From positions 248,001-312,000 of the forward strand of contig NZ_FQZZ01000001.1 of NCBI RefSeq assembly GCF_900142185.1: DNA of 64,000 nt. The letters are read 5' to 3'. This DNA is from Lutimaribacter pacificus (GTDB lineage Bacteria > Pseudomonadota > Alphaproteobacteria > Rhodobacterales > Rhodobacteraceae). The notes under the pieces are model-generated. The model saw only the letters and a program-made list of their open reading frames with translations, searched no databases and had not been told where the DNA came from. Shown here piece by piece: positions 32,177-42,108 of this stretch; position 1 is the stretch's first letter, and the number at the start of each line of letters is the position of its first letter. A program made the translations under genes and the position numbers.

Positions 32177-34039
32177 TCAGCCTTTCTCGTGGAAGTAGGC
32201 GTAGATGGTTTCGGCCATGCTGCCCGATATCCCCTCGACCGCCCTGAGATCGGCGAGGTCGGCGCGGCTGACCGCCTTGGCCGAGCCGAAATGCGCCAGC
32301 AGCGCGCGTTTGCGCGCCGCACCCACGCCCGGCACCTCGTCCAGCGGTGTGGCGCCCACCGCCTTGGCGCGTTTGGCGCGGTGGGTGCCGATGGCAAACC
32401 GGTGCGCCTCGTCGCGCAGGCGCTGGATGAAATAGAGCACCGGATCGTTCATGCGCAGGGCAAAGGGGCGCTGGCCGGGGCGGTGGAATTCCTCCTTGCC
32501 GTGGTCGCGGTCGATGCCCTTGGCGACGCCGACCACGGGGATGTCATGCACGCCGTGTTCCTTCATGATCTGGGCCACGGCCGAAACCTGCCCGGCGCCG
32601 CCGTCGATCAGCAGCAGGTCGGGCCAGAGCCCCTTGCCGCGGTCGGGATCTTCCTTCAGCAGGCGTTTGAAACGGCGGGTCAGCACCTCTTTCATCATGC
32701 CGAAATCATCGCCCGGCGTCAGGTCGGTGCCGCGGATGTTGAACTTGCGATAGGCGTTCTTCATGAACCCGTCGGGGCCGGCGACGATCATTGCACCCAC
32801 CGCGTGCGCGCCCTGGATGTGGGAGTTGTCGTAGACCTCGATCCGCTGTGGGGGGGCGGGCAGGTCGAACGCCCCGGCCACGCCTTTCAGCAGTTTCGCC
32901 TGGGTCGCGGTTTCGGCCATCTTGCGCGCCAGGCTTTCGCGGGCGTTGCGCACGGCGCTTTCGACCAGTTCGGCCTTTTCGCCCTTTTGCGGCACGATCA
33001 GCGTGACCTTGCCGCCGCGTTTGCCGCCAAGCGCCTGTTCCATCAGGTCGGGGTTCTCGATGCCGTGCGACAGGATGATCTGCCGGGGTGGGTCCTTGGT
33101 GTCGTAGAACTGGCCGAGGAACGCCTCGAGCACTTCGGGCGCGTCGATATCGGCGCCGGTGCGGGGGTAGAAGTCGCGGTTGCCCCAGTTCTGCCCGGCC
33201 CGGATGAAGAACACCTGCACGCAGGCCTGCCCCTGTTCGAGATGCAGCGCGACGATATCGGCCTCGGTCACGGTACGGGGGTTGATGCCCTGCGCGCTCT
33301 GGACCTGGGTCAGGGCGCGGATGCGGTCGCGCAGGGCGGCGGCGCGTTCGAATTCCATCGCTTCGGACGCCTCGGCCATTTCTGCGGCAAGCTTTTCCTG
33401 GATCTCGGTCGATTTGCCGGACAGGTACCGCTCGGCATCGGCGACCTGAGCGGCGTAATCGGCCTTGCCGATCTTGCCGACGCAGGGCGCGGTGCAGCGT
33501 TTGATCTGGTATTGCAGGCAGGGGCGGGTGCGGGTTTCGAACTGGCTGTCGGTACAGTTGCGCAGCAGGAACACCTTTTGCAGCTGGCTGAGCGTGCGGT
33601 TCACCGCGCCGGCGCTGGCGAAGGGGCCGAAATAGCGGCCCTTTTCCTTTTTCGCGCCGCGGTGTTTCTTGATCATCGGAAAATCATGCGCGGTGACCAG
33701 GATGTTGGGAAACGACTTGTCGTCGCGCAGCAGCACGTTGAACCGCGGCTTGAGCTGCTTGATGAGGTTCTGTTCCAGCAGCAGCGCCTCGGTTTCCGTC
33801 CGCGTGGTCAGGAACATCATCGACGCGGTTTCGGAAATCATCCGGGCGATGCGCGGGCTGTGGCCGGTGGGGCGGGCGTAATTTCCGACGCGGGCGCGCA
33901 GGTTGCGCGCCTTGCCGACATAGAGCACGCGGCTTTGCGCATCCAGCATCCGGTAGACGCCCGGCGAGCTGTCGAGCGTTTTCAGATAGTCCTGGATGAC
34001 GGTGTGGCCGGTTCTGGGCGTGTCGGTTTCGGCGGTCAT
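32177..34039 (-). CDS. uvrC: excinuclease ABC subunit C
   Basis: This 620-residue protein has the GIY-YIG endonuclease at the N-terminus ([20 protein letters not shown]), a Cys-rich segment ([17 protein letters not shown]), a UVR helix pair ([18 protein letters not shown]), the RNase H-like endonuclease domain ([20 protein letters not shown]) and a C-terminal helix-hairpin-helix ([19 protein letters not shown]). It makes both incisions in nucleotide excision repair. The start at 34039 gives the usual length. There is a TTG two codons upstream, so the exact start is unsure. Confidence 0.97.
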   Translation of the reverse strand: MTAETDTPRTGHTVIQDYLKTLDSSPGVYRMLDAQSRVLYVGKARNLRARVGNYARPTGHSPRIARMISETASMMFLTTRTETEALLLEQNLIKQLKPRFNVLLRDDKSFPNILVTAHDFPMIKKHRGAKKEKGRYFGPFASAGAVNRTLSQLQKVFLLRNCTDSQFETRTRPCLQYQIKRCTAPCVGKIGKADYAAQVADAERYLSGKSTEIQEKLAAEMAEASEAMEFERAAALRDRIRALTQVQSAQGINPRTVTEADIVALHLEQGQACVQVFFIRAGQNWGNRDFYPRTGADIDAPEVLEAFLGQFYDTKDPPRQIILSHGIENPDLMEQALGGKRGGKVTLIVPQKGEKAELVESAVRNARESLARKMAETATQAKLLKGVAGAFDLPAPPQRIEVYDNSHIQGAHAVGAMIVAGPDGFMKNAYRKFNIRGTDLTPGDDFGMMKEVLTRRFKRLLKEDPDRGKGLWPDLLLIDGGAGQVSAVAQIMKEHGVHDIPVVGVAKGIDRDHGKEEFHRPGQRPFALRMNDPVLYFIQRLRDEAHRFAIGTHRAKRAKAVGATPLDEVPGVGAARKRALLAHFGSAKAVSRADLADLRAVEGISGSMAETIYAYFHEKG

Positions 34040-34341
34040 GGGCAAGAGATATGATTCTGCGCGGCGGGCTGCAACGAATACCGGGGCGGGGCAAGAGAGA
34101 ACAAATCCACGGATACTGTGGATAAATCTGAAGATATCTTTCGGGCAGCCGGAAATTCTCGTTGTTTTCGGCGCGTTTCCGGGGTTTGCCTAAAAAATGG
34201 GCGCATCAATAACCACTTGAAATGAAACGATAAAAAATTACACATGACACAAGTGACTGAAATTTCTAACAATTTTGTAACGCTCCTGTCACGCCGGTGT
34301 GAGCGGTGCACAACTTTCCGCGGGGGAAGCTGCGGGCGGGC
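34040..34341. other. AT-rich intergenic region with DnaA-box-like inverted repeat
   Basis: From about 34100 to 34320 the base composition is clearly more AT-rich than the surroundings, with runs such as AACGATAAAAAATTACACAT. ATCCAC (34105-34110) and GTGGAT (34118-34123) form an inverted repeat whose right half includes a perfect DnaA box, TGTGGATAA (34117-34125). It probably holds the uvrC promoter. No open frame or RNA gene was recognised. Confidence 0.45.
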
Positions 34342-35121
34342 CTATTCCGGCCCCAGGATGTCGGGCGTCTGCCAGGCCAGATGCTGCCCGCCATCGACGC
34401 AGATCAGCTGTCCGGTGATGCCCGGACTGTCCAGGAAGAACCCCAGCGCGCCGGTGATGTCGGCCGGATTCGCACCGCGGTTCAGGACGGTGGCGGCGCG
34501 CTGTCGGGCGAAGTGATCGACGCTTTGCCGGCTGCCCCGCAGGGTGGGGCCGGGGCCGATGGCGTTGACGCGGATACGCGGCGCCAGCGCCTGCGCGGCG
34601 GTCTGCGTAAAGGCCCAGAGCCCCATCTTGGCGATGGTGTAGCTCATGAATTCGGGGGTCAGCTTGCGCACGCGCTGGTCGATCATGTTGACGACAAGGC
34701 CCTGCGCCACGGGTTCGCCCATCCCGTCCGGGACCGGGTCGGGGATGGTGCGCGCCATCGCCTGCGTCAGGATGAAGGGCGCGCGCAGGTTCGATTCCAT
34801 GTGCCTGTCCCAGCTGTCGCGGGTGGCGGTTGCAATCGTGTCGTATTCGAAGATCGAGGCATTGTTGACAAGGCAGGTGACCGGCCCGCCCAGCGCCTGC
34901 TCTGCCGCGGGCAGCAGCGCCTGCGTCGCGTCCTCGTCCAGCAGGTCGGCCTGCAGCGTCACGGCGCTGCGGCCCATGTCGCGCACCGCTTGCGCGACCT
35001 CTTCGGCGGCACCGGCCGAGCTGGCGTAATGCACCGCCACGTCATGTCCGCGCTGCGCCAGATACAGCGCCATCGCGCGGCCCAGCCGTTTGCCCGCGCC
35101 CGTCACCAGTGCCCGTGTCAT
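34342..35121 (-). CDS. SDR-family oxidoreductase, pteridine-reductase-like
   Basis: This 259-residue short-chain dehydrogenase has the NAD(P) motif ALVTGAGKRLGRAMAL, where Arg before the third Gly favours NADPH. LVNNASIFEYD follows, with catalytic Tyr-X3-Lys in MSYTIAKMGLWAFTQ. The NNASIFEYD form resembles pteridine/dihydromonapterin reductases more than typical 3-ketoacyl reductases. It lies between uvrC and an antiporter on the same strand. The exact substrate is inference. Confidence 0.85.
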   Translation of the reverse strand: MTRALVTGAGKRLGRAMALYLAQRGHDVAVHYASSAGAAEEVAQAVRDMGRSAVTLQADLLDEDATQALLPAAEQALGGPVTCLVNNASIFEYDTIATATRDSWDRHMESNLRAPFILTQAMARTIPDPVPDGMGEPVAQGLVVNMIDQRVRKLTPEFMSYTIAKMGLWAFTQTAAQALAPRIRVNAIGPGPTLRGSRQSVDHFARQRAATVLNRGANPADITGALGFFLDSPGITGQLICVDGGQHLAWQTPDILGPE

Positions 35122-35137
35122 CGCCTGTCCCCCGGTT

Positions 35138-36091
35138 TCAGCTCAGCACGATCAGGACATAGATCACGTAAAGCAGGGTCAAGGCCATACCCCAGGCCCG
35201 CGTGATATCGCGGCGCAGGAACACGAAGGGGATCAGCAGGACCGACGCGCCCAGCATCACCCACAGATCGAAGCGCAGGAATTCGGGATCGACCGGGATC
35301 GGCGCCACCAGCGAGGCCAGGCCGATGATGGCCAGCAGGTTGAACATGTTGGAGCCGATCACGTTGCCCAGCGCCACGTCGGCCTGCCGGCGCAGCGCGG
35401 CCATCACGGTGGTGGCCAGTTCCGGCAGCGAGGTGCCGACCGCGACCAGCGTCAGGCCGATCACCGTGTCGCTGATGCCGAATCGCTGCGCGATCAGCGT
35501 GGCGTTGTCGATCAGCAGGTCGGCGCCCAGCGGCAGGCCGATCAGCCCCAGCGCCAGGAAGACGAAGATCTGCCACCAGGGCATGTCGGGGTCGGCGCCC
35601 TCGATCTCGTCCTCGGCCTCGAGCGCGGCGGCCTTTTCGGCGCGTCGGTGTGCCTTTGCGTCCAGGAAGGCGAATGTCAGCATGGCGAACAGGGCCGCCA
35701 GCAGGATCAGGCCGGTGGTCACGTTGAATTCGCCGGTAAAGGCCAGCCCGATGAACAGCACCGAGGCGGCAAGCATCTGAAGATAGGTCTTCCGGCTGTT
35801 GCATTCGCTGGTGTGCATGGTTGCCAGCAGCGCGGGAATGCCCAGCACCAGCAGGATATTGGCGGTGTTCGATCCCACCACGTTGCCCAGCGCGATGCCC
35901 GGCACCCCGCCGATCGCGGCCTTGACCGAGATCAGCAGTTCGGGCGCCGAGGTGCCGAAGGCCACGATGGTCAGGCTGACGATCAGGGCCGGGATGCCCA
36001 CCCGCAGCGACAGGTTGACCGCCCCCTTCACCAGCGCGTCGCCCGCAAGCAACAGGATCACCAGACCAAGCCCGACCAGCAGCCATTCCAT
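35138..36091 (-). CDS. calcium/sodium antiporter (YrbG/CaCA family)
   Basis: This 317-residue membrane protein shows two inverted halves with alpha-repeats, SLTIVAFGTSAPELLIS and GLTLVAVGTSLPELATTV, each followed by GNVVGSNTANILLVLG and GNVIGSNMFNLLAIIG. These are the ion-binding signatures of K+-dependent or independent Na+/Ca2+ exchangers. A charged cytoplasmic linker (AHRRAEKAAALEAEDEIEGA) separates the halves. It probably exports Ca2+ against Na+ or H+. Confidence 0.93.
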   Translation of the reverse strand: MEWLLVGLGLVILLLAGDALVKGAVNLSLRVGIPALIVSLTIVAFGTSAPELLISVKAAIGGVPGIALGNVVGSNTANILLVLGIPALLATMHTSECNSRKTYLQMLAASVLFIGLAFTGEFNVTTGLILLAALFAMLTFAFLDAKAHRRAEKAAALEAEDEIEGADPDMPWWQIFVFLALGLIGLPLGADLLIDNATLIAQRFGISDTVIGLTLVAVGTSLPELATTVMAALRRQADVALGNVIGSNMFNLLAIIGLASLVAPIPVDPEFLRFDLWVMLGASVLLIPFVFLRRDITRAWGMALTLLYVIYVLIVLS

Positions 36092-36094
36092 GTG

Positions 36095-36262
36095 TCAGCG
36101 TTTTCCCTTCTTGCAGGGGCAGGGCCCCTTGCCGATCCGATAGCGCCCGCATGACGGGCAGCGGGCCGATTTCAGTTTCGCCTGTCCGGGAAAGCGCAGC
36201 TTGCCGAACATGGCCAGCACGCCCATTGCAACAAGGAACAGGGTGACGATCTTGACAATCAC
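36095..36262 (-). CDS. 55-residue membrane protein with zinc-ribbon-like Cys motif
   Basis: It starts with GTG at 36262, one base after the S49 peptidase stop, so translational coupling is likely. One N-terminal span (IVKIVTLFLVAMGVLAMFG) is followed by a basic tail with CPSCGRYRIGKGPCPC, four Cys arranged like a small zinc ribbon, and KKGKR at the end. The longer frame starting at 36316 overlaps the peptidase gene and is less likely. The next gene downstream is the antiporter, 3 bp away. Function unknown. Confidence 0.65.
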   Translation of the reverse strand: MIVKIVTLFLVAMGVLAMFGKLRFPGQAKLKSARCPSCGRYRIGKGPCPCKKGKR

Positions 36263-36263
36263 G

Positions 36264-37061
36264 TCACAGGCCAAAACGCGCGTAGGCCGCGCGCTCCTCC
36301 AGCCCCGCAAGGGCATCCTGCGTCAGCGTCGCGCCGAGCCGCTGGAACAGCGAGCGCCGGCGCCCGTAACGGGCAAAGCGCACCTTGTCGCCGTAAAGTT
36401 CTTTCATCTTCGGCTCCAGGTGGGCCAGCCCGTCGATCAGGCCCATCTCCTGCGCCCTGGCGCCCAGCCACACGTCGCCGGTGAACAGGTCGGTGCCTGC
36501 CGTCAGCTTGTCGCCGCGGCGCGATTTCACCCAGTCGATGAAGCCGGTATGCATGTCGTCGAGGATCACCCGCAGGCGGGCCACGTCCTCTTCCTTTTCG
36601 GGCTGGAACGGGTCGAGCAGGGATTTCGACTGCCCGGCGGTGTGAACACGCCGCTCCACCCCCTGCCGGGCCAGCAGCACATGCGCGCCGAAGCCCGACG
36701 AGATCACCCCGATCGAGCCCAGGATCGAGCCGTAATCGGCCCAGATGTCGTCGGCCGCGCAGGCCAGCCAGTACCCGCCCGAGGCGGCCACATCCTCGAC
36801 GAAGGCGTGGACCGGCACCTTTTTCTCGGCGCTCAGGCGGCGGATGCGCGCGCCGATCAGGGCCGACTGCACCGGCGATCCGCCGGGGCTGTTGATCAGC
36901 AGGGCCACCGCGCGGGGCCTGCCCCGGCGAAAGGCGCGGTCCAGCACGGGGGCCAGCACCTCGTCGCTGAGCTGCGCGCGTGCGCCCGATCCGATCGTGC
37001 CCGACAGCCGCACCACGGCCACGACGGGATCGGATTTCACGAAGGGGATAAACCTTTTCAT
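36264..37061 (-). CDS. S49-family (SppA-like) signal peptide peptidase
   Basis: This 265-residue protein lacks the usual N-terminal anchor. It has VAVVRLSGTIGS, the LLINSPGGSPVQSALI segment and catalytic Ser in VAASGGYWLACAADDIWAD followed by GSIGVISSGFG; a downstream Lys serves as general base in this family. It is shorter than E. coli SppA (two tandem domains), matching single-domain S49 peptidases that form ring oligomers. Start at 37061 (MKRFIPFVK) is chosen; another Met lies at 37070. Confidence 0.88.
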   Translation of the reverse strand: MKRFIPFVKSDPVVAVVRLSGTIGSGARAQLSDEVLAPVLDRAFRRGRPRAVALLINSPGGSPVQSALIGARIRRLSAEKKVPVHAFVEDVAASGGYWLACAADDIWADYGSILGSIGVISSGFGAHVLLARQGVERRVHTAGQSKSLLDPFQPEKEEDVARLRVILDDMHTGFIDWVKSRRGDKLTAGTDLFTGDVWLGARAQEMGLIDGLAHLEPKMKELYGDKVRFARYGRRRSLFQRLGATLTQDALAGLEERAAYARFGL

Positions 37062-37140
37062 GGCTGCCATGTAGATTGCCGATGCCGGACAAACAAGGCA
37101 GGCACCGCCGTTGCGTTGCGTCTGTTGTGCAAAAAGCCTG

Positions 37141-37902
37141 TCAGTCGCGCAATCTGTAACCGGTTCGGAAGATCCACCAGATGATCCCGAGGCACAGCAG
37201 CGTAAAGCCCGCGATGGCCAGCAGGCTGAGCCCCACCGGCACATCGGCCAGCCCGAAGAACGACCAGCGAAAGCCCGAGATCAGGTAGACCACCGGGTTG
37301 AACAGCGTCACCGTCTGCCAGGCCGGCGGCAGCATCGAGACCGAGTAGAACGCGCCGCCCAGGAACACCAGCGGCGTGACGACCAGCAGCGGGATCAGTT
37401 GCAACTGTTCGAAATTCCGCGCCCAGATGCCGATGATGAAACCGAACAGCGCGAAACTCAGGCAGGTCAGCCCCATGAAGGCCACCATCGCCAGCGGGTG
37501 CGTGATCTGGATATCCACGAACAGGTGCGCCGTGGCCAGGATCACCGCGCCGATGAACAGCGATTTCGTGGCCGCCGCGCCGACATAGCCGATGGTGATC
37601 TCGAGGAAGCTGACCGGCGCCGACAGGATTTCATAGACCGTGCCGATGAATTTCGGGAAATAGATCGCGAAACTGGCGTTGGATATGCCCTGCGTCATGA
37701 TCGACAGCATGATCAGCCCCGGCACGATGAAGGCGCCGTAACTCACCCCCTCGACCTGGTCGATGCGGCTGCCGATGGCGGTGCCGAACACCACGAAGTA
37801 AAGCGAGGTCGACAGCACCGGCGCGATGAAGCTTTGCAGGATCGTGCGTGCGAAGCGCAGCATTTCCATCCGGTAGATGGCGAATATGGCGGTCAGGTTC
37901 AT
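37141..37902 (-). CDS. ABC-2 type transporter permease
   Basis: This 253-residue membrane protein has six spans and ABC-2 features: [20 protein letters not shown] at the N-terminus, [19 protein letters not shown], and a C-terminal [20 protein letters not shown] with [13 protein letters not shown]. It resembles NodJ/YadH-type exporters. It overlaps the ATPase gene by 4 bp. The exported substrate (lipid, polysaccharide or drug) is not known. Confidence 0.92.
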   Translation of the reverse strand: MNLTAIFAIYRMEMLRFARTILQSFIAPVLSTSLYFVVFGTAIGSRIDQVEGVSYGAFIVPGLIMLSIMTQGISNASFAIYFPKFIGTVYEILSAPVSFLEITIGYVGAAATKSLFIGAVILATAHLFVDIQITHPLAMVAFMGLTCLSFALFGFIIGIWARNFEQLQLIPLLVVTPLVFLGGAFYSVSMLPPAWQTVTLFNPVVYLISGFRWSFFGLADVPVGLSLLAIAGFTLLCLGIIWWIFRTGYRLRD

Positions 37903-38828
37903 GCCGCGTCCTCCGTCACCAGCCCGACGAAGATCTCTTCCAGGCTGGATTGCCGGGTCACGATATCGCGCAGCACGATCCCTTCCTCCGCAAGCTCGGC
38001 CAGCAGCGAGGCGATGCCGGTGCGCTCGCCCCGGGTGTCGTAGTGGTATAGGATCGCGTTTCCGTCATGGATCAGCTCCAGCCCCTGGGCGGCAAAGCGG
38101 TCGGGCAGGGCGTCGATCCTGTGCTGCAGCTCGATGCGCAATTCCTTGCGGCCCATGCGCGCCATCAGCCGGGCCTTTTCCTCGACCAGCAGGATCTGGC
38201 CGCGATTGATCACGGCGACGCGGTCGGCGATTTCCTCGGCCTCTTCGATGTAATGGGTGGTCAGGATGATGGTGACACCCCGCGCGCGCAGCCCCTCGAC
38301 CACCTCCCACATGCCGCGGCGCAGTTCCACGTCGACGCCGGCGGTGGGCTCGTCGAGAAACAGGATCTTCGGCTCGTGCGCCAGCGCCTTGGCGATCAGC
38401 ACCCGGCGTTTCATGCCGCCCGACAATTCATGCACCTTGGCGTCGCGTTTGTCCCACAGGCTGAGGCTGCGCAGCACCGCCTCAAGATGCGCATCGTCGC
38501 GCGGCTTGCCGAACAGCCCGCGCGAAAACCGCACGAGGTTCCAGACGGTTTCAAACGGCTCCAGCGCGATTTCCTGCGGCACCAGCCCGATCAGCGCGCG
38601 GGCCTTGCGATAGTCGTGGCGGATGTCGTGCCCGTCCACGCGCACCTGCCCGCCCGAGGGCGTTACCAGCCCGCAGATGATGGAAATCAGCGTCGTCTTG
38701 CCCGCGCCGTTGGGGCCGAGCAGGGCGAGGATCTCGCCCTTTTCGATGGTCAGATCGACGCCCGACAACGCCTCGTGCCCCGAGGCGTATCGCTTTTGCA
38801 GGCCCTCGACCTCCAGTATCGGTGCCAT
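37899..38828 (-). CDS. ABC-2 type transporter ATP-binding protein
   Basis: This 309-residue ATPase has Walker [13 protein letters not shown]-loop [17 protein letters not shown], signature [18 protein letters not shown], Walker [13 protein letters not shown] and switch His [11 protein letters not shown]. The C-terminal 90 residues (from about 220) form the extra domain common in YadG/CcmA-like exporters. It is the first gene of a two-gene exporter operon with the permease. Confidence 0.93.
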   Translation of the reverse strand: MAPILEVEGLQKRYASGHEALSGVDLTIEKGEILALLGPNGAGKTTLISIICGLVTPSGGQVRVDGHDIRHDYRKARALIGLVPQEIALEPFETVWNLVRFSRGLFGKPRDDAHLEAVLRSLSLWDKRDAKVHELSGGMKRRVLIAKALAHEPKILFLDEPTAGVDVELRRGMWEVVEGLRARGVTIILTTHYIEEAEEIADRVAVINRGQILLVEEKARLMARMGRKELRIELQHRIDALPDRFAAQGLELIHDGNAILYHYDTRGERTGIASLLAELAEEGIVLRDIVTRQSSLEEIFVGLVTEDAA

Positions 38829-38904
38829 GATCCTCCTCCTTCGGTCCTCTATCTGGCAACGGGGCGGGGCAAATCCAACCTGCCCGTTCGCACAGACGCC
38901 CTGC

Positions 38905-39008
38905 GTTTTCCTCTCTCCGAAAATATCCAGGGGAGCGCGAGGGGCAGCGCCCCTCGCCCGGCATCGCGGCAGCGATGCGCTCCCTGCGCGCGCCCCTTGG
39001 GCGCGCTC
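38905..39008. repeat. intergenic block of three successive hairpins
   Basis: After TCTCTCCGAAAATATCC come GCGAGGGGC/GCCCCTCGC (38937-38945 with 38949-38957), GCATCGC/GCGATGC (38961-38967 with 38972-38978), and a third GC stem around GCGCGCCCCTTGGGCGCGC (about 38987-39005). This layout is common between genes in Rhodobacteraceae. It separates two minus-strand genes and may act as a terminator or as an mRNA-stabilising element. Confidence 0.6.
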
Positions 39009-39015
39009 ATTCCGG

Positions 39016-39531
39016 TCACGCCCCGCCGGTCAGGCGTTTGAGCCAGCCCTTCCTGACCGCCTCGGGCTCGTCGCCGCCGTCCTCTTCGGCGGGGCCTTCC
39101 AGCACCTCCTGGAAGCGGGTAAAGAACTGATCGGCCATCTTTTTCGCAAACCCGTCGATGATGCGGCTGCCGAGCTGCGCCAGCTTGCCGCCCACCTTGG
39201 CGTCGACGTCGTAGAACAGCCGGGTGCCGTCCTCGATCTCTTCCAGCCGCACCTTCGCGCCGCCCTTGGCGAAACCGGCGGCGCCGCCCTTGCCCTCGCC
39301 CGAAAGCGTCAGGCTTTCCAGGTCCACCATGTCGGACAGCGTCACCGTGCCCTTGAAGGTCGCCTTCACCGGGCCGACCTTTTGCACCACCGTGGCCTCG
39401 AACCCGTCCTCGGGGGTGCCGGTCACGTCCTGCGCGCCGGGCACGCATTCCTGCAGCACATCCGCGCTCAGCAGCGCGGCCCACACCGTTTCACGGTCGG
39501 CGCGGATATCGCGCTGGTCGTGCATTTCCAT
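39016..39531 (-). CDS. CoxG-like SRPBCC family protein
   Basis: This 171-residue protein starts with [20 protein letters not shown] and has [14 protein letters not shown] and [20 protein letters not shown], the pattern of CO-dehydrogenase subunit G (CoxG) and its many relatives. The C-terminal tail from about residue 150 is charged ([19 protein letters not shown]). Start at 39531 has AAGGAG with 7-base spacing. No carbon monoxide dehydrogenase genes are nearby, so the role (membrane recruitment or small-lipid binding) is open. Confidence 0.87.
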   Translation of the reverse strand: MEMHDQRDIRADRETVWAALLSADVLQECVPGAQDVTGTPEDGFEATVVQKVGPVKATFKGTVTLSDMVDLESLTLSGEGKGGAAGFAKGGAKVRLEEIEDGTRLFYDVDAKVGGKLAQLGSRIIDGFAKKMADQFFTRFQEVLEGPAEEDGGDEPEAVRKGWLKRLTGGA

Positions 39532-39643
39532 CTGGCGTCTCCTTCCATGTCCGCTGGACCGCGAGGTTAGCCGAGCGGCGGCCCGGCGAAAAGAGGTCGC
39601 TTTTCGCATAGGCCGCCCGTTGCGCGCGTGCTATCGCGGGCCC

Positions 39644-40624
39644 ATGCGCGCGGATATCGACAGAAACGCCATCGGCATCGCCTTCATCCTGGCGGGGGTC
39701 ACGGCGATCTCGGTCAACGACATGCTGATCAAGCAGCTGTCGGGCGGCTACCCGTTGCACCAGATGGTGTTCATCCGCTCCTCGATCGGCATCCTGTTCA
39801 GCCTGCTGCTGGTGCGCTGGGAGGGCGGGTTGCACCTGCTCAGGACCAGCACGCCGGGGCTGCACGTGCTGCGCGGCGTGATGGTGGTGATTTCGAACAT
39901 GAGCTTTTTCGCCGCGCTTGCGGTGATCCCGCTGGCCGATGCGACGGCGCTGTTCTTCGTGGCGCCGCTGATGATCACGCTGCTGTCGATCCCGGTGCTG
40001 GGCGAAAAGGTGGGGCCGTGGCGGATCGGCGCGGTGCTGGTGGGGTTCGTCGGCGTCGTGGTGATGATGAAGCCCTGGGCCGGGCAGGCGGCGCTGGGCG
40101 TGTCGCGCATCGTGCTTTTCCTGCCGGTGATCGCGGCGCTGACCTATGCGCTGAACCAGCTTCTGACGCGGCGGCTGGGGGTTACGACCAGCGCCTCGGC
40201 GCTGGCGGTCTATATCCAGGGCACCTTCATCGCGATCTCGGTGCTGTTCTGGCTGGTGGCGGGCGACGGGCGCTTTGCCGAAGGGGTGGATAACGCATCG
40301 CTGCAATTTCTGCTGCGTGCCTGGGTCTGGCCGGAGGATGGCGATATCTGGCTGTTTGCCGGGCTGGGCGTCAATTCCGCGATCACCGGCTATTGCCTGA
40401 GCCAGGCCTACCGGATGGCCGATGCCGCCACGGTGGCGCCCTTCGAATATGTGGGCCTGCCGCTGGCGGTGTTCTGGGGCTGGACGATCTGGGCCGAGCT
40501 GCCCGATCTCTGGGTCACCCTGGGTATTTTCCTGATCATGGGCTCGGGGCTGTTCATATTCCTGCGCGAGGCGATGCTGAAACGGCGCATCGCCAGCGGG
40601 CGGCGCGTGAACCGCCGGTATTGA
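39644..40624 (+). CDS. EamA/DMT-superfamily transporter
   Basis: This 326-residue membrane protein of about ten spans has two EamA repeats: GIAFILAGVTAISVNDMLIK in the first, and the second beginning near VLFLPVIAALTYALNQLL. FVAPLMITLLSIPVLGEKVG ends the first half. It probably exports or imports metabolites such as amino acids or purines. The start at 39644 is chosen because the upstream frame is antisense to the CoxG-like gene. It is divergent from that gene. Confidence 0.9.
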   Translation: MRADIDRNAIGIAFILAGVTAISVNDMLIKQLSGGYPLHQMVFIRSSIGILFSLLLVRWEGGLHLLRTSTPGLHVLRGVMVVISNMSFFAALAVIPLADATALFFVAPLMITLLSIPVLGEKVGPWRIGAVLVGFVGVVVMMKPWAGQAALGVSRIVLFLPVIAALTYALNQLLTRRLGVTTSASALAVYIQGTFIAISVLFWLVAGDGRFAEGVDNASLQFLLRAWVWPEDGDIWLFAGLGVNSAITGYCLSQAYRMADAATVAPFEYVGLPLAVFWGWTIWAELPDLWVTLGIFLIMGSGLFIFLREAMLKRRIASGRRVNRRY

Positions 40625-40665
40625 CGGGCCTTTCCCCGGCCCGGCGAAGCGGCTAGGAAAGCGAC

Positions 40666-41331
40666 ATGAGATGGACCTTGCCGAATATCCTGACGGTTCT
40701 GCGTCTGCTGGCCGCGCCGGGCGTGGCGGTGATGTTTTTGTATTTCACCCGGCCCTATGCCGACTGGTTCGCGCTGCTGCTGTTCCTGGGCGCCGCGATC
40801 ACCGACTGGTTCGACGGCTACCTTGCCCGCGCCTGGAAGCAGGAAACGAAACTGGGGGCGATGCTGGACCCGATCGCCGACAAGGTGATGGTGGTGATCG
40901 CGCTGATGGTGATCGTGGGCTATTCCTCGATGTCGCCCTGGCTGGTGCTGCCCGCCACCGTGATCCTGTTCCGCGAGGTGTTCGTGTCGGGCCTGCGGGA
41001 ATTCCTGGGCGATACGGCGGGCACACTGAAGGTGACGAAGCTGGCCAAGTGGAAGACCACCGCGCAGATGGTCGCCATCGCGGTGCTGTTTTCGCAGGGG
41101 GTCTTTGAACATTACTTCGGGATGACCACATATGGCATGGATGCCGAAACGGTTTCTGCCATCCTGGACGGGCGCGAACCCGATCTTCACGGGCTCTGGT
41201 GGAAGCTGGAGGGCATGATCTGGGCGGGCCGGTTCGGTCTGGTGCTGCTCTGGATCGCGGCGGCGCTGACGCTGGTGACGGGGTGGGATTACTTCCGCAA
41301 GTCCGTCCCCTATCTGAGGGATGAGCCATGA
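40666..41331 (+). CDS. pgsA: CDP-diacylglycerol-glycerol-3-phosphate 3-phosphatidyltransferase
   Basis: This 221-residue membrane enzyme has the full CDP-alcohol motif, DGYLARAWKQETKLGAML followed by DPIADK, and starts RWTLPNILTVLRLLAAPG, typical of PgsA. It makes phosphatidylglycerophosphate for phosphatidylglycerol and cardiolipin. It overlaps moaD by 4 bp; the pgsA-moaD-moaE order is common in this family. Confidence 0.94.
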   Translation: MRWTLPNILTVLRLLAAPGVAVMFLYFTRPYADWFALLLFLGAAITDWFDGYLARAWKQETKLGAMLDPIADKVMVVIALMVIVGYSSMSPWLVLPATVILFREVFVSGLREFLGDTAGTLKVTKLAKWKTTAQMVAIAVLFSQGVFEHYFGMTTYGMDAETVSAILDGREPDLHGLWWKLEGMIWAGRFGLVLLWIAAALTLVTGWDYFRKSVPYLRDEP

Positions 41332-41576
41332 TCGACATTCTCTATTTCGCCTGGGTGCGCGAACGCATCGGCATCCCGCGCGAGGCGGTCGAGACGCAGG
41401 CCGCCACCGTGGCCGAGCTTGTCGGGGAACTGCGCGCGCGCGAGGAACGCTATGCCGCCGCCTTTTCCGACCTGTCGGCGCTGCGCGTGGCGCTCGATCA
41501 GGACCTGGCCGATTTCGACGCACCGCTGGCCGGCGTGCGCGAGGTGGCGTTCTTTCCGCCGATGACCGGGGGCTAG
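41328..41576 (+). CDS. moaD: molybdopterin synthase small subunit
   Basis: This 82-residue ubiquitin-like protein starts IDILYFAWVRERIGI and ends FFPPMTGG. The terminal Gly-Gly is the site of adenylation and thiocarboxylate formation. It gives sulfur to precursor Z with MoaE. ATG overlaps the pgsA stop (ATGA). Confidence 0.95.
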   Translation: MIDILYFAWVRERIGIPREAVETQAATVAELVGELRAREERYAAAFSDLSALRVALDQDLADFDAPLAGVREVAFFPPMTGG

Positions 41577-41580
41577 GGCG

Positions 41581-42024
41581 ATGGCCGTGCGCGTGCAGCC
41601 CGGCCCGTTCGATATGGGCGAAGAGGCCAATGCCTTCGCCGCCGCGCAAACGGGCGGCATGGGCGCGATCGTGACCTTTACCGGCGTGGTGCGCGATGTC
41701 GCGGGCGGGCTGGAGGCGATGGAGATCGAGCATTACCCCGGCATGACCGAACGCGCGCTGGAGCGGATCGAGGCGCAGGCGCGCGAGCGCTGGGCCCTGG
41801 GCGATGTGCTGATCCTGCACCGCCATGGCCGGATGCGCCCGGACGAGATGATCATGATGGTTGCCACCTCGGCGCGGCATCGCGGCGATGCGTTCGAGGC
41901 GGCCGAATTCCTGATGGACTACCTGAAATCCCGCGCCCCCTTCTGGAAGAAGGAACATACCGCGCAGGGCGCCGGCTGGGTCGCCGCGCGTGACGAGGAC
42001 GAGGACGCGCTGAGCCGCTGGTAG
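41581..42024 (+). CDS. moaE: molybdopterin synthase catalytic subunit
   Basis: This 147-residue protein has GAIVTFTGVVRDVAGG, IEHYPGMTERALERIEAQA, LHRHGRMRPDEMIMMVAT and APFWKKEH, where the Lys residues form the active site. It pairs with MoaD to make molybdopterin. It follows moaD by 4 bp and probably ends the pgsA operon. Confidence 0.95.
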   Translation: MAVRVQPGPFDMGEEANAFAAAQTGGMGAIVTFTGVVRDVAGGLEAMEIEHYPGMTERALERIEAQARERWALGDVLILHRHGRMRPDEMIMMVATSARHRGDAFEAAEFLMDYLKSRAPFWKKEHTAQGAGWVAARDEDEDALSRW

Positions 42025-42108
42025 GGGAAGTGGCGGCGCTTTTCCCCCTTGTTATGCGGGGGGCGATGCGGAACAGTTGCCCCGTTCTCATTCTCAAGGA
42101 GGCCAGTC

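Noticed and set aside
39016-39531. Carbon monoxide dehydrogenase locus.
   Set aside because: Only the CoxG-like protein is present; no coxLMS genes are nearby and such proteins are widespread without them.
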